Below, in pieces: positions 37,138 through 47,722 of a DNA stretch of 64,000 bases; position 1 is the stretch's first letter; each line of letters starts with the position of its first letter. This stretch comes from Halalkalibacillus sediminis. Its GTDB lineage: Bacteria > Bacillota > Bacilli > Bacillales > Alkalibacillaceae. Position numbers and translations under genes: made by a program. The notes under the pieces were generated by a model. That model was not told where the DNA came from. It did not search any database and saw nothing but the letters and a program-made list of their open reading frames with translations. The DNA lies in NCBI RefSeq assembly GCF_002844535.1, contig NZ_PJNH01000001.1:868001-932000 (forward strand), given 5' to 3'.

Positions 37138-37425
37138 TTATTCTGTATCGTCTTCAGAAAAGGTTGCTAACATCTCTTCGATCATTTGCCACTCTTCATC
37201 GGTTTCGACTTGGAAAAGTGTCAAATCATCTTCATTCCCATCATTTTCTTCATAGCGGAAAGCGAAAACCTCTACTTCCTCATCTTCAGCTTGTTCAGCT
37301 GGAACAGCTACAAGATAGGATTTCTCTGTTTCATCAACATCAAATGTAAATAAAACATCAAATAAATGTTCTTCACCAGATTCATCTGGAATGATAATTC
37401 GCTCTTTCTCTTCCATTTCGTTCAC
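37138..37425 (-). CDS. yrzB: DUF1292 family protein (YrzB)
   Basis: A 95-residue acidic protein (EERIIIPDESGEEHLFDVLFTFD, EVEVFAFRYEENDG, EEWQMIEEMLATF) with the DUF1292 pattern. Function unknown. The alaS-ireB-ruvX-yrzB order is conserved across Bacilli, and it is 6 nt after ruvX. Confidence 0.92.
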   Translation of the reverse strand: MNEMEEKERIIIPDESGEEHLFDVLFTFDVDETEKSYLVAVPAEQAEDEEVEVFAFRYEENDGNEDDLTLFQVETDEEWQMIEEMLATFSEDDTE

Positions 37426-37431
37426 TCCTTT

Positions 37432-37848
37432 TTATTGGTTGGCATCTAAGTAACTTTGAAGAATCATGACGGCTGCCATTTTATCAATTACTTTCTTTCG
37501 TTTCTGCCTGCTTACATCAGCTTCTAGCAACACTCTTTCAGCTGCCATTGTGGTTAATCGTTCATCCCACAATACGACTTTCACATCATACTCATTTTCT
37601 AAAAAAGTAGCAAACTCTTGTGAAGCTTCGCCTCTTGGACCAATAGTACCATTCATGTTCTTCGGCAGTCCAACAATAATCTGGCTAATATCGTTTTTTT
37701 GAATAATCTCTTCCAGTCGACTGGAAGCAGTCGAATAGTCGGATTCATCCCACCGGACTGTCTCTAACCCTTGCGCAGTGAAGCCTAAGGCATCGGACAC
37801 TGCAACTCCGATTGTTTTTTCTCCGACATCTAAACCTAATGTTTTCAT
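37432..37848 (-). CDS. ruvX: Holliday junction resolvase-like RuvX (YqgF, YrrK)
   Basis: RNase H-like nuclease linked with 16S rRNA 5' processing and, in some bacteria, Holliday junction cutting. [16 protein letters not shown] holds the first catalytic Asp; [16 protein letters not shown] and [14 protein letters not shown] hold the others. 138 residues, as usual. Its start overlaps the ireB stop (TAATG). Confidence 0.94.
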   Translation of the reverse strand: MKTLGLDVGEKTIGVAVSDALGFTAQGLETVRWDESDYSTASSRLEEIIQKNDISQIIVGLPKNMNGTIGPRGEASQEFATFLENEYDVKVVLWDERLTTMAAERVLLEADVSRQKRKKVIDKMAAVMILQSYLDANQ

Positions 37849-38114
37849 TAACGTTCCTCTTTATTCCCTTTTAGATAATATTTCACGAGCTCTTCGATCA
37901 TTTCATCTCGCTCGACCCTGCGTATCAGATTTCTAGCATCGTTATGACGAGGGATATAAGCAGGATCTCCAGAAAGTAAGTAACCTACTATCTGGTTGAT
38001 TGGATTATAACCCTTCTCTTCTAGGGAATGATACACAGAATGTAAGATCTCATTGACTTTCTTTTCTTGTGAATCATCTGAGAATTGGTACTTCATCGTG
38101 TGATCGTTATTCAT
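37848..38114 (-). CDS. ireB: IreB family regulatory phosphoprotein (YrzL)
   Basis: Small protein of the DUF965 family; in Enterococcus IreB is phosphorylated by the Ser/Thr kinase IreK and lowers cephalosporin resistance. [11 protein letters not shown] (with the Thr that is phosphorylated in relatives), [25 protein letters not shown] and [18 protein letters not shown] are intact. ATG 38114 gives 88 residues; GTG 38120 is also possible, with GAGGGGG upstream of both. Confidence 0.92.
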   Translation of the reverse strand: MNNDHTMKYQFSDDSQEKKVNEILHSVYHSLEEKGYNPINQIVGYLLSGDPAYIPRHNDARNLIRRVERDEMIEELVKYYLKGNKEER

Positions 38115-38163
38115 TATCACATAACCCCCTCGTTAAACTGTACTTCTATTATAAACTGATTGA

Positions 38164-40806
38164 TTAAGAAGATAAAACAGTTTTAATATAATCTTTTCCT
38201 GCTTTCAATGATTCATCAATTTTTTCAGGTTGTTTTCCGCCTGCTTGAGCCATATCTGGACGGCCTCCGCCGCCTCCTCCACAACGAGTTGCTGCTTCTT
38301 TTATTAAATGACCTGCGTGGAAACCTTGATCAATTAAATTTTTAGTAACTCCTGATGCTAATTGTACTTTACCATCGTTCTCCATAGCCAATAAAACGAT
38401 CCCAGATTCCATCTTCTGTTTCATATCATCCACCATTTGGCGTAAACCATTCATATCATTCACGCTAACCTTTGCTGAAAGAAGTGGGATTCCTTCGACA
38501 TCTTCAATCTGATCTTTAAGTCCAGCAGATTCTGCTTGAGCCATTTTAGCTTGAAGAGATTCTTTTTCTCTTTCAAGTTCTTTCATGTCTATAAATAGCG
38601 ATTCAATACGTTGTGGAACCTGATCGGATTTTGTTTTTAATAGAGCTGCTGATTGGTTTAACAGATCTTCTTTTTCTCGAGTAAAATAATAAGCTCCCTT
38701 ACCTGTTTGAGCTTCAATTCTTCTTGTTCCAGCACCGATACCTGTCTCGGAAACAATTTTAAACATTCCTATTTCAGAAGTGTTTTTAACATGACAACCA
38801 CCACAAAGTTCAATGCTATAATTATCGATAGATACAACGCGCACGACATCTCCGTATTTTTCACCGAATAATGCCATTGCACCCATTTCTTTAGCCTCTT
38901 CTATAGTATGGTTCTCAATTGCAACATCAATAGATGCCCAAATTCTTTCATTGACCGCTTCTTCTATTTCAACGATTTCCTCATCCGTTAAAGCATTGAA
39001 ATGGGAGAAATCAAATCGAAGTCGATCAGGGGCTACAAGTGATCCCGCTTGATTTACATGGTCACCTAGAACATCTTTCAGAGCTTGATGTAATAGGTGA
39101 GTGGCAGTATGATTTTTGACTGTTTGTACTCTAGAATGAGGTAGTACAAACGCTTCTAGATTCTGTTTAGCTTGTAGATAACCTTCTTCGACCTCTATAT
39201 GATGAAGATTTTGGCCATTCGGCGCTTTCTGAACATCAATGACTTTTGCTCTTCCAGTCGATGATCCGATCCAGCCTTCGTCTGCGACTTGTCCGCCACT
39301 TTCTGCATAAAAAGGAGTATCTTTCAAAAAGACATATGCTGATTCTCCAGTATTCACTGAGTCGGCAAGTTCTTTGTTAGACACGATAACCTCTAGTGTG
39401 GTTTCAGTTTCTAAATAATCATAGCCAATGAAAGTGCTCTCAACATGAACATCTTGAAGAACCTGATCTTGCACTTGCATGGAGTCTACTTTTTGGCGAG
39501 CTTGGCGTGCACGATCACGTTGCTCCTTCATTTCTTTATCGAAACCTTCTTGGTCAATCGTAAATCCAGCATCTTCTACATACTCTTCTGTCAATTCTTT
39601 TGGAAAACCATACGTATCATAAAGAGTGAACACTTCTTTTCCAGGAAAGATATTAGAGCCTTTCTCTTTTTCAGCTTTCATTACCTTCTCAAGAATAGCT
39701 AGCCCATCTTGTAACGTATCGTGGAACCGTTCCTCTTCTGTTTTTATTACACTTTGAATGAAGTCTTTTTTCTCGTTGACTTCTGGGTAAAAATCTTTCA
39801 TGATCATTGCAACTTCATCCACTAGTTGATACATGAATGGTTCGTTGATATCCAACTCTTTAGCAAAACGGACTGCTCTTCTCAGTAATCTTCTAAGCAC
39901 ATATCCTCGCCCTTCATTTGAAGGTAATGCACCATCACCAATCGCAAAAGAAACTGTACGCACATGGTCCGCTATCACCTTGAATGCAGAATCCTGTTCC
40001 GTCGCTTCACCATATTTTTTTCCAGAAACTTTTTCAGTTTTTTGGATAATTGGCATGAAAAGATCCGTCTCATAGTTTGTAGGGGTATCTTGAATAACTG
40101 AAATCACACGTTCTAAACCCATCCCTGTATCAATATTTTTCTTCGGAAGAGGTGTGTACGTATCATCCGGATTATGATTGAACTGAGAAAATACTAAGTT
40201 CCATATTTCTAGATAGCGTTCATTCTCCCCACCTGGATATAGCTCTGGATCGTGTGGGTCATTTCCATATTTTTCGCCGCGATCATAAAAAATCTCTGTA
40301 TTCGGGCCACTTGGACCTTGCCCAATATCCCAGAAATTTTCTTCTATACGAATAATTCTCTCTACCGGAACTCCTACTTCATTTTTCCAAACCTGATAAG
40401 CTTCTTCATCTTCAGGATGTACCGTCACTGACAGTTTTTCTTCGTCAAGGTTCAACCATCGCTCATCAGTTAGAAACTCCCATCCCCAGATCATTGCTTC
40501 CTTTTTAAAATAGTCTCCTATTGAAAAGTTTCCGAGCATTTCAAAAAATGTGTGGTGACGAGCTGTAAACCCAACGTTTTCGATATCATTTGTGCGAATT
40601 GATTTTTGAGCGTTCACGATTCTTGGATTGTCAGGAATAATACTACCATCAAAGTATTTCTTCAAGGTTGCTACACCACTGTTGATCCACAATAGAGTTG
40701 GATCTTCACGAGGCACAAGTGATTTACTTGGCTCCACAGAATGTCCTTTTTCCTTGAAAAAATCTAAAAACATTTGCCTAACATCTGCTGATTTTAATGT
40801 ACTCAT
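38164..40806 (-). CDS. alaS: Alanine-tRNA ligase AlaS
   Basis: Charges tRNA-Ala and edits mischarged Ser and Gly. The 880 residues include the class II catalytic core ([32 protein letters not shown]), the editing domain with [11 protein letters not shown] and CGGCHV zinc ligands, and the C-terminal DHHA1 domain with [20 protein letters not shown] 40806 follows AGGAGGAG. It is controlled by an alanine T-box leader whose terminator lies 290 nt upstream, unusually far, because a repeat lies in between. Confidence 0.97.
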   Translation of the reverse strand: MSTLKSADVRQMFLDFFKEKGHSVEPSKSLVPREDPTLLWINSGVATLKKYFDGSIIPDNPRIVNAQKSIRTNDIENVGFTARHHTFFEMLGNFSIGDYFKKEAMIWGWEFLTDERWLNLDEEKLSVTVHPEDEEAYQVWKNEVGVPVERIIRIEENFWDIGQGPSGPNTEIFYDRGEKYGNDPHDPELYPGGENERYLEIWNLVFSQFNHNPDDTYTPLPKKNIDTGMGLERVISVIQDTPTNYETDLFMPIIQKTEKVSGKKYGEATEQDSAFKVIADHVRTVSFAIGDGALPSNEGRGYVLRRLLRRAVRFAKELDINEPFMYQLVDEVAMIMKDFYPEVNEKKDFIQSVIKTEEERFHDTLQDGLAILEKVMKAEKEKGSNIFPGKEVFTLYDTYGFPKELTEEYVEDAGFTIDQEGFDKEMKEQRDRARQARQKVDSMQVQDQVLQDVHVESTFIGYDYLETETTLEVIVSNKELADSVNTGESAYVFLKDTPFYAESGGQVADEGWIGSSTGRAKVIDVQKAPNGQNLHHIEVEEGYLQAKQNLEAFVLPHSRVQTVKNHTATHLLHQALKDVLGDHVNQAGSLVAPDRLRFDFSHFNALTDEEIVEIEEAVNERIWASIDVAIENHTIEEAKEMGAMALFGEKYGDVVRVVSIDNYSIELCGGCHVKNTSEIGMFKIVSETGIGAGTRRIEAQTGKGAYYFTREKEDLLNQSAALLKTKSDQVPQRIESLFIDMKELEREKESLQAKMAQAESAGLKDQIEDVEGIPLLSAKVSVNDMNGLRQMVDDMKQKMESGIVLLAMENDGKVQLASGVTKNLIDQGFHAGHLIKEAATRCGGGGGGRPDMAQAGGKQPEKIDESLKAGKDYIKTVLSS

Positions 40807-40868
40807 TTTTCTCCTCCTAAATAGATCTATCTAATTTTCAATTAAGTTAAAGTCTTTAAAAAATTAAT

Positions 40869-41081
40869 GCGCTGTTAAAGCTCATTGTTTAGAAACTTTG
40901 AGTGTCTAAGTATGCGCTCGTTGATTCTGACGAATCGTGGGAGGCGGCGACTCCTAGGGGACTAGCACGAGGTGAAAATCACGCAAAACTCACGAATGGT
41001 GAGTTTTGGGAAGTTGAAGCCGTGCCCCCAGGAAAGCGTCCGCCTTCAAACGATTCGTCAGAATCAACACCAAACAGAGCC
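40869..41081. repeat. Long-hairpin intergenic repeat, copy 1 (in the alaS leader)
   Basis: Outer ends GCGCTGTTAAAG (left) and GGCTCTGTTTGG (right, read on minus) form imperfect inverted termini. Inside is a perfect 18-bp inverted repeat (40921-40938 with 41050-41067), then AGGCGG/CCGCCT, GCACG/CGTGC and a 10-bp apical hairpin (about 40984-41008) with loop GAATG. The whole would fold as one long interrupted stem in RNA. The termini and a CCTAGGGG core recur in the copy at 50024-50260. Open frames across it are palindrome artefacts. Confidence 0.8.
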
Positions 41082-41084
41082 AAA

Positions 41085-41332
41085 AATAAAAAAAACCGTC
41101 CTACATAAAATTTATGCAGGGACGGCTATATCCGCGGTACCACCCTAATTATAGGTTCCAATGACCTATCAACTTTAGTGCACGTTAACGGGTGCAACAC
41201 CGGCGGGGATTAGCCGCACTCAGGAATAGCTTTCAACGACACTTCACCGAGGATCTCTTTCAGCCTAGAAGATCCTTCTCTTATCAGTGGGCTGTCATCT
41301 ACTGTTTCCTTCAAAGTTTTCAATATAGATAT
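41085..41332 (-). promoter_or_regulatory. T-box riboswitch (alanine) of alaS
   Basis: The leader senses uncharged tRNA-Ala. It has the stem I elements AGATGA and GCTGAAAGAGATC, a specifier loop reading GAAA-GCT-ATTCC (GCT, Ala, 41230-41228), and the T-box bulge AGGGTGGTACCGCGG (41146-41132). A terminator with competing antiterminator follows. The Ala specifier agrees with the downstream gene. Confidence 0.93.
41096..41125 (-). terminator. T-box terminator of the alaS leader
   Basis: CCGTCC and GGACGG arms with inner GCATAAA/TTTATGT pairing, followed by eight T on the minus strand. It uses sequence next to the T-box, as needed for the antiterminator switch. Confidence 0.9.
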
Positions 41333-41338
41333 GCAGTA

Positions 41339-41367
41339 ATTATAGAAAACGAACAGGCTCTTGTCAA
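41339..41367 (-). promoter_or_regulatory. Sigma-A promoter of alaS
   Basis: Consensus TTGACA (41367-41362) and TATAAT (41344-41339) with a 17-nt spacer, directly upstream of the T-box leader. Confidence 0.95.
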
Positions 41368-41381
41368 TAAAATCAATATGT

Positions 41382-41409
41382 AGCTACTGACCCCTTGAGA
41401 TCAGTAGCT
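41382..41409 (-). other. Hairpin after the small DUF3918 gene
   Basis: A 9-bp perfect inverted repeat AGCTACTGA/TCAGTAGCT with a 10-nt loop, 8 nt after the stop codon of the gene at 41417. It probably ends or stabilises the recD2 operon message, but there is no T run on minus. Confidence 0.45.
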
Positions 41410-41416
41410 TTCATCA

Positions 41417-41563
41417 TTACAACCAGCGCCTTCGAGCACGCTTCATGGTTGATCTTAATCGTTTGACCGTGGGGTTTTTACGAAATCTTTTCCGGTTACC
41501 CATCATATACATGACGGCTGCTCCCATACCCATTTTGACACCGCTATTTACTATTCGGTTCAA
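41417..41563 (-). CDS. Small basic protein, DUF3918/YrzQ-like
   Basis: A 48-residue protein starting at TTG 41563 with AGGTTGGTGATC upstream. The N-terminal part is Gly/Met-rich and hydrophobic (SGVKMGMGAAVMYMMG), and the C-terminal part is strongly basic (KRFRKNPTVKRLRSTMKRARRRW). This matches the pattern of B. subtilis YrzQ, which lies in the same region; function unknown. It is 30 nt after the zinc-ribbon gene and shorter than usual gene-finder limits. Confidence 0.7.
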   Translation of the reverse strand: MNRIVNSGVKMGMGAAVMYMMGNRKRFRKNPTVKRLRSTMKRARRRWL

Positions 41564-41593
41564 TGAAGATCACCAACCTTTTTCTCAGTTCTC

Positions 41594-41761
41594 CTATTCG
41601 AAAAATAAATCGTCCAAGGACGAAACTGAGCCATCTTCTTCAATTTCATGAACATGCATTTGTCCTTCTTCGACTGTAATCTCAATTAAACATGTCCAAC
41701 AATAATATTGCTGTTCACCGATTTTACCGAGATTCGACGTTTGACAGTTTGGACATTTCAT
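41594..41761 (-). CDS. Small zinc-ribbon protein (YrzR-like)
   Basis: A 55-residue protein with two CxxC knuckles (C3/C6 and C21/C24) forming a likely zinc ribbon, then an acidic tail (HEIEEDGSVSSLDDLFFE). AAAAGGAG lies 9 nt before ATG 41761. It sits between recD2 and the DUF3918 gene, probably in the same transcript. A nucleic-acid or protein-binding role is only inferred from the ribbon. Confidence 0.75.
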   Translation of the reverse strand: MKCPNCQTSNLGKIGEQQYYCWTCLIEITVEEGQMHVHEIEEDGSVSSLDDLFFE

Positions 41762-41857
41762 ACCGACAAACTCCTTTTAACCATTAGTTTGTCATTCAGC
41801 CTGCCCAAATAGCTTTATTTCTATACCCACGTGTCCAACAGTCATAGTATGTTTCAA

Positions 41858-44134
41858 TTACATGAAGTCATAAGGCGTAATTTCTTCCTCATCGTCTTCT
41901 TCACCCATCTCGCCTTCAATAAAGTGCCGTAAACGTTCGACTAAACTCGTATTTCTTTCAAATGCATTCTCCGTCTTGACGCCCTGTAGGAAATATTCAT
42001 ATTCACCACAGATGATCAACGAGGATTTGCTCCGTGTAATCGCGGTGTATAATAGGTTTTTAACAAGCATTCGCTTAAATGAGCGAATAATTGGCAAAAT
42101 AACAATCGGGAACTCACTACCTTGAGACTTATGGATAGAAATAGCATAAGCGTGCATAATTTGGTTAAAATCTTGTTTTGTATATCTTACTTCAAGTCCA
42201 TCGTAATCAATGACGATTTCGTCTTTTTTCGATTCAGTTTCGGAACCTTTTAAAATTCCTACGATCTCACCAATATCCCCATTGTAAACTTGCTTTTCGG
42301 GTTGATTGACTAACTGAATAACTTTATCACCTGTTCGGAAGATGTGGTCGAAATGTATAATCTGTCGTTTTTGTTTACTTTCAGGATTAAAGATTTCTTG
42401 AAGAGTTTCATTTAATTGATGTATACCGACTTCTGTTCGGTACATCGGGGCTAATATCTGAATGTTTTTCTTCGAATACCCCTTATCTAAAGCTTTTCTT
42501 ACGATGTTTTCCACCATAGCTAAAGTTTGGTCTTTTCTAGTTTGAATAAAGTTAAAATCCGACTTTTTAACAAGTTGGAGATCATCCACTTGATCATTCT
42601 TAATTTGGTGAGCCAACTGTACGATAAAAGAGTCTTCTTTTTGACGATAAATTTCAGTCAAGTGACTTACTGGGATACGATCACTCTTAATGAAATCTGC
42701 TAAAACTTGACCAGGTCCTACTGAAGGTAGCTGATCCTCATCCCCAACGAAGATAACCTTCATGTCTCCTGGAATAGCTTTTAATAAATGGTTAGCTAAC
42801 CAAACATCAACCATTGAGAACTCATCAATGATGATTACCTTACCTTTTAATGGATTAGCAGCGTTTACTTCGAATTGATTCTCTCCGGTCCAACCGAGTA
42901 AACTATGAATTGTCTTCGCCTTCAACCCAGTAGATTCAGATAACCTTTTCGCGGCTCTTCCCGTTGGTGCGGTTAAAATATAATCCGACTTATTGACGCC
43001 TTGATGCTTCTGAAAAAGTCGATCATAGCAAGTGATGATGCCTTGGACAACCGTTGTTTTACCTGTACCAGGTCCTCCCGTCAAAATAAGCACCTTTTCT
43101 TCCAATGCTTTTTTGATGGCTTCATATTGCTCTTCACCGTAGGATAGTGATTCTTGTTCCTCGATTTCCCCTAAAGCTTTTAAGAGTGAACTTTCATCCA
43201 CAGTCTCATCTTCTTTAGCATCGATAATCCTCGTTAATTGAGAGGCGATTCCTTCTTCTGCATAATAAAGTTGAGGTAAATAAACCCTGGTGTCTTCTTT
43301 CACAATGAGGTCTTCTTCCTCAAGAGCTTTGAAGTGATCTTCCACACCCAAATCCGCAGTATTTGAAATACCTTGAAACAATAACTTCATCACTTTTTCC
43401 ATCAAGTAATTTTCTTCTACATATACATGTCCGTTCGATGATTCCTGTTCTAACACATGTAAAACTGCTGCCTGAATCCTTGTCGGATGGTCATGGGTAA
43501 TCCCAAGCGATTGTGCAATTTCATCAGCGCGTTGAAACCCGAATCCTTCAGTAGTAAATACAAAATGATAAGGGTTTTCTTGTAGTTGTGCAATTGTCCG
43601 TTCCTGGTACTGCTGATAAATTTTCTGGGCCATTTGCAACCCGACACCATATTTAGCAAGCTCTAGAGTGACTTGCTCAAACCCTTGATTCATACGTAGG
43701 TCTTGAATGAATCTCTGTTTAGATTCCTTTTTCATACCAATTACTTGATCAAGTTCAGCTTCATTTTTCAAGATTTTTTCTACAGCGTTGATCCCGAGTG
43801 TATCGACGATTCTTTGAGCTGACTTCTTTCCAACACCGTAAAATAAATCACTCGAAAAATATTTGACCAAGTTATCTTCTGTTTTTGGCAATTCTTTTTC
43901 ATATGTAAAAACTTGATATTGCTCGCCGAATTTAGGGTGTGATTTCATCGAGCCGTAAAAAATATAGTCGTTTCCATGTGTGAGAGGAGGAAAATGTCCT
44001 TTGACGACCAATTCTTCCTCCTCCACTGTTTCATTTGTTTCAACAACAGAGACCGAAGCGATGGAGAACTGTTCTTCACTATTATGGAAAATCATATGAT
44101 TCAGTTGACCTTTCACAAAACTTTTCTCATCCAT
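41858..44134 (-). CDS. recD2: ATP-dependent 5'-3' DNA helicase RecD2
   Basis: RecD-like helicase found in bacteria without RecBCD partners; involved in replication fork and mismatch repair in B. subtilis. The 758 residues have an N-terminal OB-like region and helix-hairpin-helix segments (YGVGKKSAQRIV), then motor domain 1A with LTGGPGTGKTTVVQG, IIDEFSMVD (motif II) and GDEDQLPSVGPG (motif III). The C-terminal UvrD-like IHKSQGSEFP and LLYTAITRS complete the motor. It follows the TPR gene by 18 nt. Confidence 0.95.
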   Translation of the reverse strand: MDEKSFVKGQLNHMIFHNSEEQFSIASVSVVETNETVEEEELVVKGHFPPLTHGNDYIFYGSMKSHPKFGEQYQVFTYEKELPKTEDNLVKYFSSDLFYGVGKKSAQRIVDTLGINAVEKILKNEAELDQVIGMKKESKQRFIQDLRMNQGFEQVTLELAKYGVGLQMAQKIYQQYQERTIAQLQENPYHFVFTTEGFGFQRADEIAQSLGITHDHPTRIQAAVLHVLEQESSNGHVYVEENYLMEKVMKLLFQGISNTADLGVEDHFKALEEEDLIVKEDTRVYLPQLYYAEEGIASQLTRIIDAKEDETVDESSLLKALGEIEEQESLSYGEEQYEAIKKALEEKVLILTGGPGTGKTTVVQGIITCYDRLFQKHQGVNKSDYILTAPTGRAAKRLSESTGLKAKTIHSLLGWTGENQFEVNAANPLKGKVIIIDEFSMVDVWLANHLLKAIPGDMKVIFVGDEDQLPSVGPGQVLADFIKSDRIPVSHLTEIYRQKEDSFIVQLAHQIKNDQVDDLQLVKKSDFNFIQTRKDQTLAMVENIVRKALDKGYSKKNIQILAPMYRTEVGIHQLNETLQEIFNPESKQKRQIIHFDHIFRTGDKVIQLVNQPEKQVYNGDIGEIVGILKGSETESKKDEIVIDYDGLEVRYTKQDFNQIMHAYAISIHKSQGSEFPIVILPIIRSFKRMLVKNLLYTAITRSKSSLIICGEYEYFLQGVKTENAFERNTSLVERLRHFIEGEMGEEDDEEEITPYDFM

Positions 44135-44152
44135 CCTACGGCCTCCTCCCTT

Positions 44153-44821
44153 TTACTCTTCATTGAGTGCAGCTTCTACTTGTTTCTTACCATTCCCAGC
44201 AAGTACGTGATCAGGCTGGATTTCCAGTGCTTTTTCAAAATGCTTAAGAGCTAACTCTGGTTCTGGCTCCTCCAGATGAAGATATCCTACACCTAGATTA
44301 TAATGAGCATCGCTATGCATCTCATCAAGTGCAATCACTTTCTTCATTTGTTCAACCGCTTCTTTGATCATATTGATATATGCCAAGTTCAACCCATATT
44401 GGAATTGAATATCGATATCTTCTGGAACCATTTCACTAGCTCTTTGTAAATAAGGCAATGATAGTTTTGGTTGCTCTTGGCTCATCAGTGAGCGACCAAG
44501 CATATAATACACGTCTGCTTCATCCAACCCAGCTTTCATCGCCTCTTGATAGGCTGCTGTAGCTTTTTCAAAATCTTCTTCTTCAAAATAAAGGTTTCCG
44601 AGTCCGTAATGAGCAATTGCCGCTGTTTCATCTAGAGCTAGTGCTCTTTCATAAAAGCGCTTCGCCTTTTCAGATTCATTAACCTTCGCTAAAAGATGTC
44701 CAAAATTAACATAACCAACCGGGTCTTCTGGATTTTGTTCAAGATAATCATTGAAAACTTTTGCTGCCATTTCCATTTTTCCTTCTTGCAAATATTCGAT
44801 TCCTTGTTCTATTAAGTTCAT
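44153..44821 (-). CDS. yrrB: Tetratricopeptide repeat protein (YrrB)
   Basis: A 222-residue protein made of about six TPR units, with repeats such as PVGYVNFGHLLAK, AIAHYGLGNLYFEE and SDAHYNLGVGYLHLE spaced by 34 residues. TPR arrays bind partner proteins; the partner is unknown. In B. subtilis YrrB lies in the same mnmA-yrrB-recD2 order. No signal peptide is seen, so it is cytoplasmic. Confidence 0.9.
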   Translation of the reverse strand: MNLIEQGIEYLQEGKMEMAAKVFNDYLEQNPEDPVGYVNFGHLLAKVNESEKAKRFYERALALDETAAIAHYGLGNLYFEEEDFEKATAAYQEAMKAGLDEADVYYMLGRSLMSQEQPKLSLPYLQRASEMVPEDIDIQFQYGLNLAYINMIKEAVEQMKKVIALDEMHSDAHYNLGVGYLHLEEPEPELALKHFEKALEIQPDHVLAGNGKKQVEAALNEE

Positions 44822-44849
44822 ATTCCCTCTCCTTTCTTTTATGTAAGAA

Positions 44850-44873
44850 AAGCCACCACAAAAGTGCTGGCTT
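44850..44873 (-). terminator. Intrinsic terminator between mnmA and yrrB
   Basis: AAGCCAGCAC and GTGGTGGCTT arms with one mismatch and a TTTT loop, then TTCTT on minus. Likely partial. Confidence 0.65.
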
Positions 44874-44879
44874 CTTTTT

Positions 44880-46007
<1,128 letters not shown>

Positions 46008-47150
46008 TTATCCTTGTAACCTTTCGATTATTTTCTTTATTTTTTCTGCCGCTACAACCATTTCCTCTTCAGTATTATCGATTCCAAAGCTGAAACGGAT
46101 TGAATTTCTTAGTTTTGGATCTTCTTCACCGTACATCGCTTTTAGAACATGAGATGGATCGATAGAACCCGCAGTGCAAGCTGATCCAGAAGAAACTGCT
46201 ATACCTTCTAAGTCTAAGTTCATCAAAAAGATCTCAACGTCCATACCCGGAAAACTGATATTCATAATATTAGGTACCTTTTTCGAATCTTCCCCATTAA
46301 CCTCATAAACGATAAATCGTTCGTCGAGTTCTTTTAGCAGTGTGTCTGTGAGTTTCTGGTAATGTTCCGTTCTTTGTCCCATATCACGTTTCAACACGTT
46401 GACAGCTTGTTTGAATCCTTCTATGGCTAAAGTGTTTTCAGTTCCTGAACGCCACTTCCGCTCTTGTTCACCACCAAAAACTCTTCTTTTTAAATCTACT
46501 TCATTTCTTTTATATAAAAAGCCAATACCTTTAGGTCCGTAAATTTTATGTGAAGAAACACTTAACAAATCGACCCTCAGGGCATCTACATCAATTTTTT
46601 CCACTCCAAATGCTTGAACGGCATCCGTATGGAAAACAGCTTGATGATCTGCTAATAGTTCACCTATCTCTTCTAACGGTTGACGATGACCAGTTTCATT
46701 ATTCACGGTCATTACGCTGACAAAAATCGTATCCTCACGCAATGCTGCTTGTACATCCTCAACAGAGATCACACCGCTAGGATCAACAGAGAGATAAGTA
46801 ACTTCGAACCCTTCTGCCTCTAATTGCTCAAATGGATGTAAAACTGCATGGTGTTCAATAGAACTTGTAATAATATGCTTCCCTTTGTTGCTTCTTGCAT
46901 ATACAGAACCGAAAATTGCCAAGTTATTTGCTTCAGTTCCTCCACTTGTGAAAATAATAGAAGAAAAGTCAGCATTAATTGATGAGGCCATCAAATTTCT
47001 TGCCTCATCCAACAGCTTCTTACTTTCACGGCCGTAATGATGAATGCTGGAAGGATTTCCGTATTGGTTCGATAAATGTTCCGTCATCACGTGTGCAACC
47101 TCTGGGTGAACAGGAGTTGTTGCCGCGTGATCGAGATAGATTCTTGTCAT
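46008..47150 (-). CDS. Cysteine desulfurase, NifS/IscS type (YrvO)
   Basis: PLP enzyme that takes sulfur from cysteine. YLDHAATTPVHPEV starts the protein; SVSSHKIYGPKGIGFLY contains the PLP Lys, and SSGSACTAGSIDPSHV the catalytic Cys on the flexible loop. It has 380 residues. The neighbours cymR and mnmA point to tRNA thiolation as its main job; other Fe-S roles are possible. Confidence 0.93.
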   Translation of the reverse strand: MTRIYLDHAATTPVHPEVAHVMTEHLSNQYGNPSSIHHYGRESKKLLDEARNLMASSINADFSSIIFTSGGTEANNLAIFGSVYARSNKGKHIITSSIEHHAVLHPFEQLEAEGFEVTYLSVDPSGVISVEDVQAALREDTIFVSVMTVNNETGHRQPLEEIGELLADHQAVFHTDAVQAFGVEKIDVDALRVDLLSVSSHKIYGPKGIGFLYKRNEVDLKRRVFGGEQERKWRSGTENTLAIEGFKQAVNVLKRDMGQRTEHYQKLTDTLLKELDERFIVYEVNGEDSKKVPNIMNISFPGMDVEIFLMNLDLEGIAVSSGSACTAGSIDPSHVLKAMYGEEDPKLRNSIRFSFGIDNTEEEMVVAAEKIKKIIERLQG

Positions 47151-47186
47151 ACTTACACCTTCTTTTTGAAGAAAACTTTCTTTGGT

Positions 47187-47606
47187 TTATATATAAAACA
47201 TGTGCTCTTCTTGATAGTTGTTATCATCATACTCAGTTAGATCTTGCAATGTCGTCGTTTCAAGGACATCTTTGACAGCATCGCGGATCCTTTTCCAAAG
47301 CTCTCGTTTGGCTGGTTCCTCATCGTCCATTTCTTCTACTGGTCGAATAGGACCCTCTAACGTTCTGATAATATCCGCTGCTGTAATCATTTTCGGGTCT
47401 TTCGTTAGCAAATAACCACCCTTAGCTCCTCGCACACTCTTAACAAGTCCTGCATTTCGCAAAGGGGCAATCAATTGCTCTAAATAATGCTCAGATAGTT
47501 CATAGTTCTGCGCAATTGTTTTTAATGGCAATGGTGTATCGCCATAATGTCTTGCCAATGCGATCATGATTGTTAATCCATAACGTCCTTTTGTTGATAT
47601 TTTCAT
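47187..47606 (-). CDS. cymR: Cysteine metabolism repressor CymR (Rrf2 family)
   Basis: Represses sulfur and cysteine uptake genes, in complex with CysK in B. subtilis. The winged helix MKISTKGRYGLTIMIALA and the wing VRGAKGGYLL are typical. The 139-residue protein contains no cysteine, so it cannot bind an Fe-S cluster as IscR does, which fits CymR. A TATAAT at 47648-47653 suggests its own promoter, though no good -35 is seen. It heads a cymR-nifS-mnmA unit. Confidence 0.92.
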   Translation of the reverse strand: MKISTKGRYGLTIMIALARHYGDTPLPLKTIAQNYELSEHYLEQLIAPLRNAGLVKSVRGAKGGYLLTKDPKMITAADIIRTLEGPIRPVEEMDDEEPAKRELWKRIRDAVKDVLETTTLQDLTEYDDNNYQEEHMFYI

Positions 47607-47722
47607 TAGTCCTTCATCCCTTTTATAACAACTACTGCTCTATAATGATTATACTTTGAAATGTTAGCAAAAACCAAATGTCATTATAGCATGACTTTTT
47701 CTATTATTGCACCCATTCTAGT

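Noticed and set aside
40902-41108. 68-codon plus-strand frame across the alaS leader repeat
   Set aside because: It is made of the inverted repeat arms and the T-box terminator; composition is unlike a protein.
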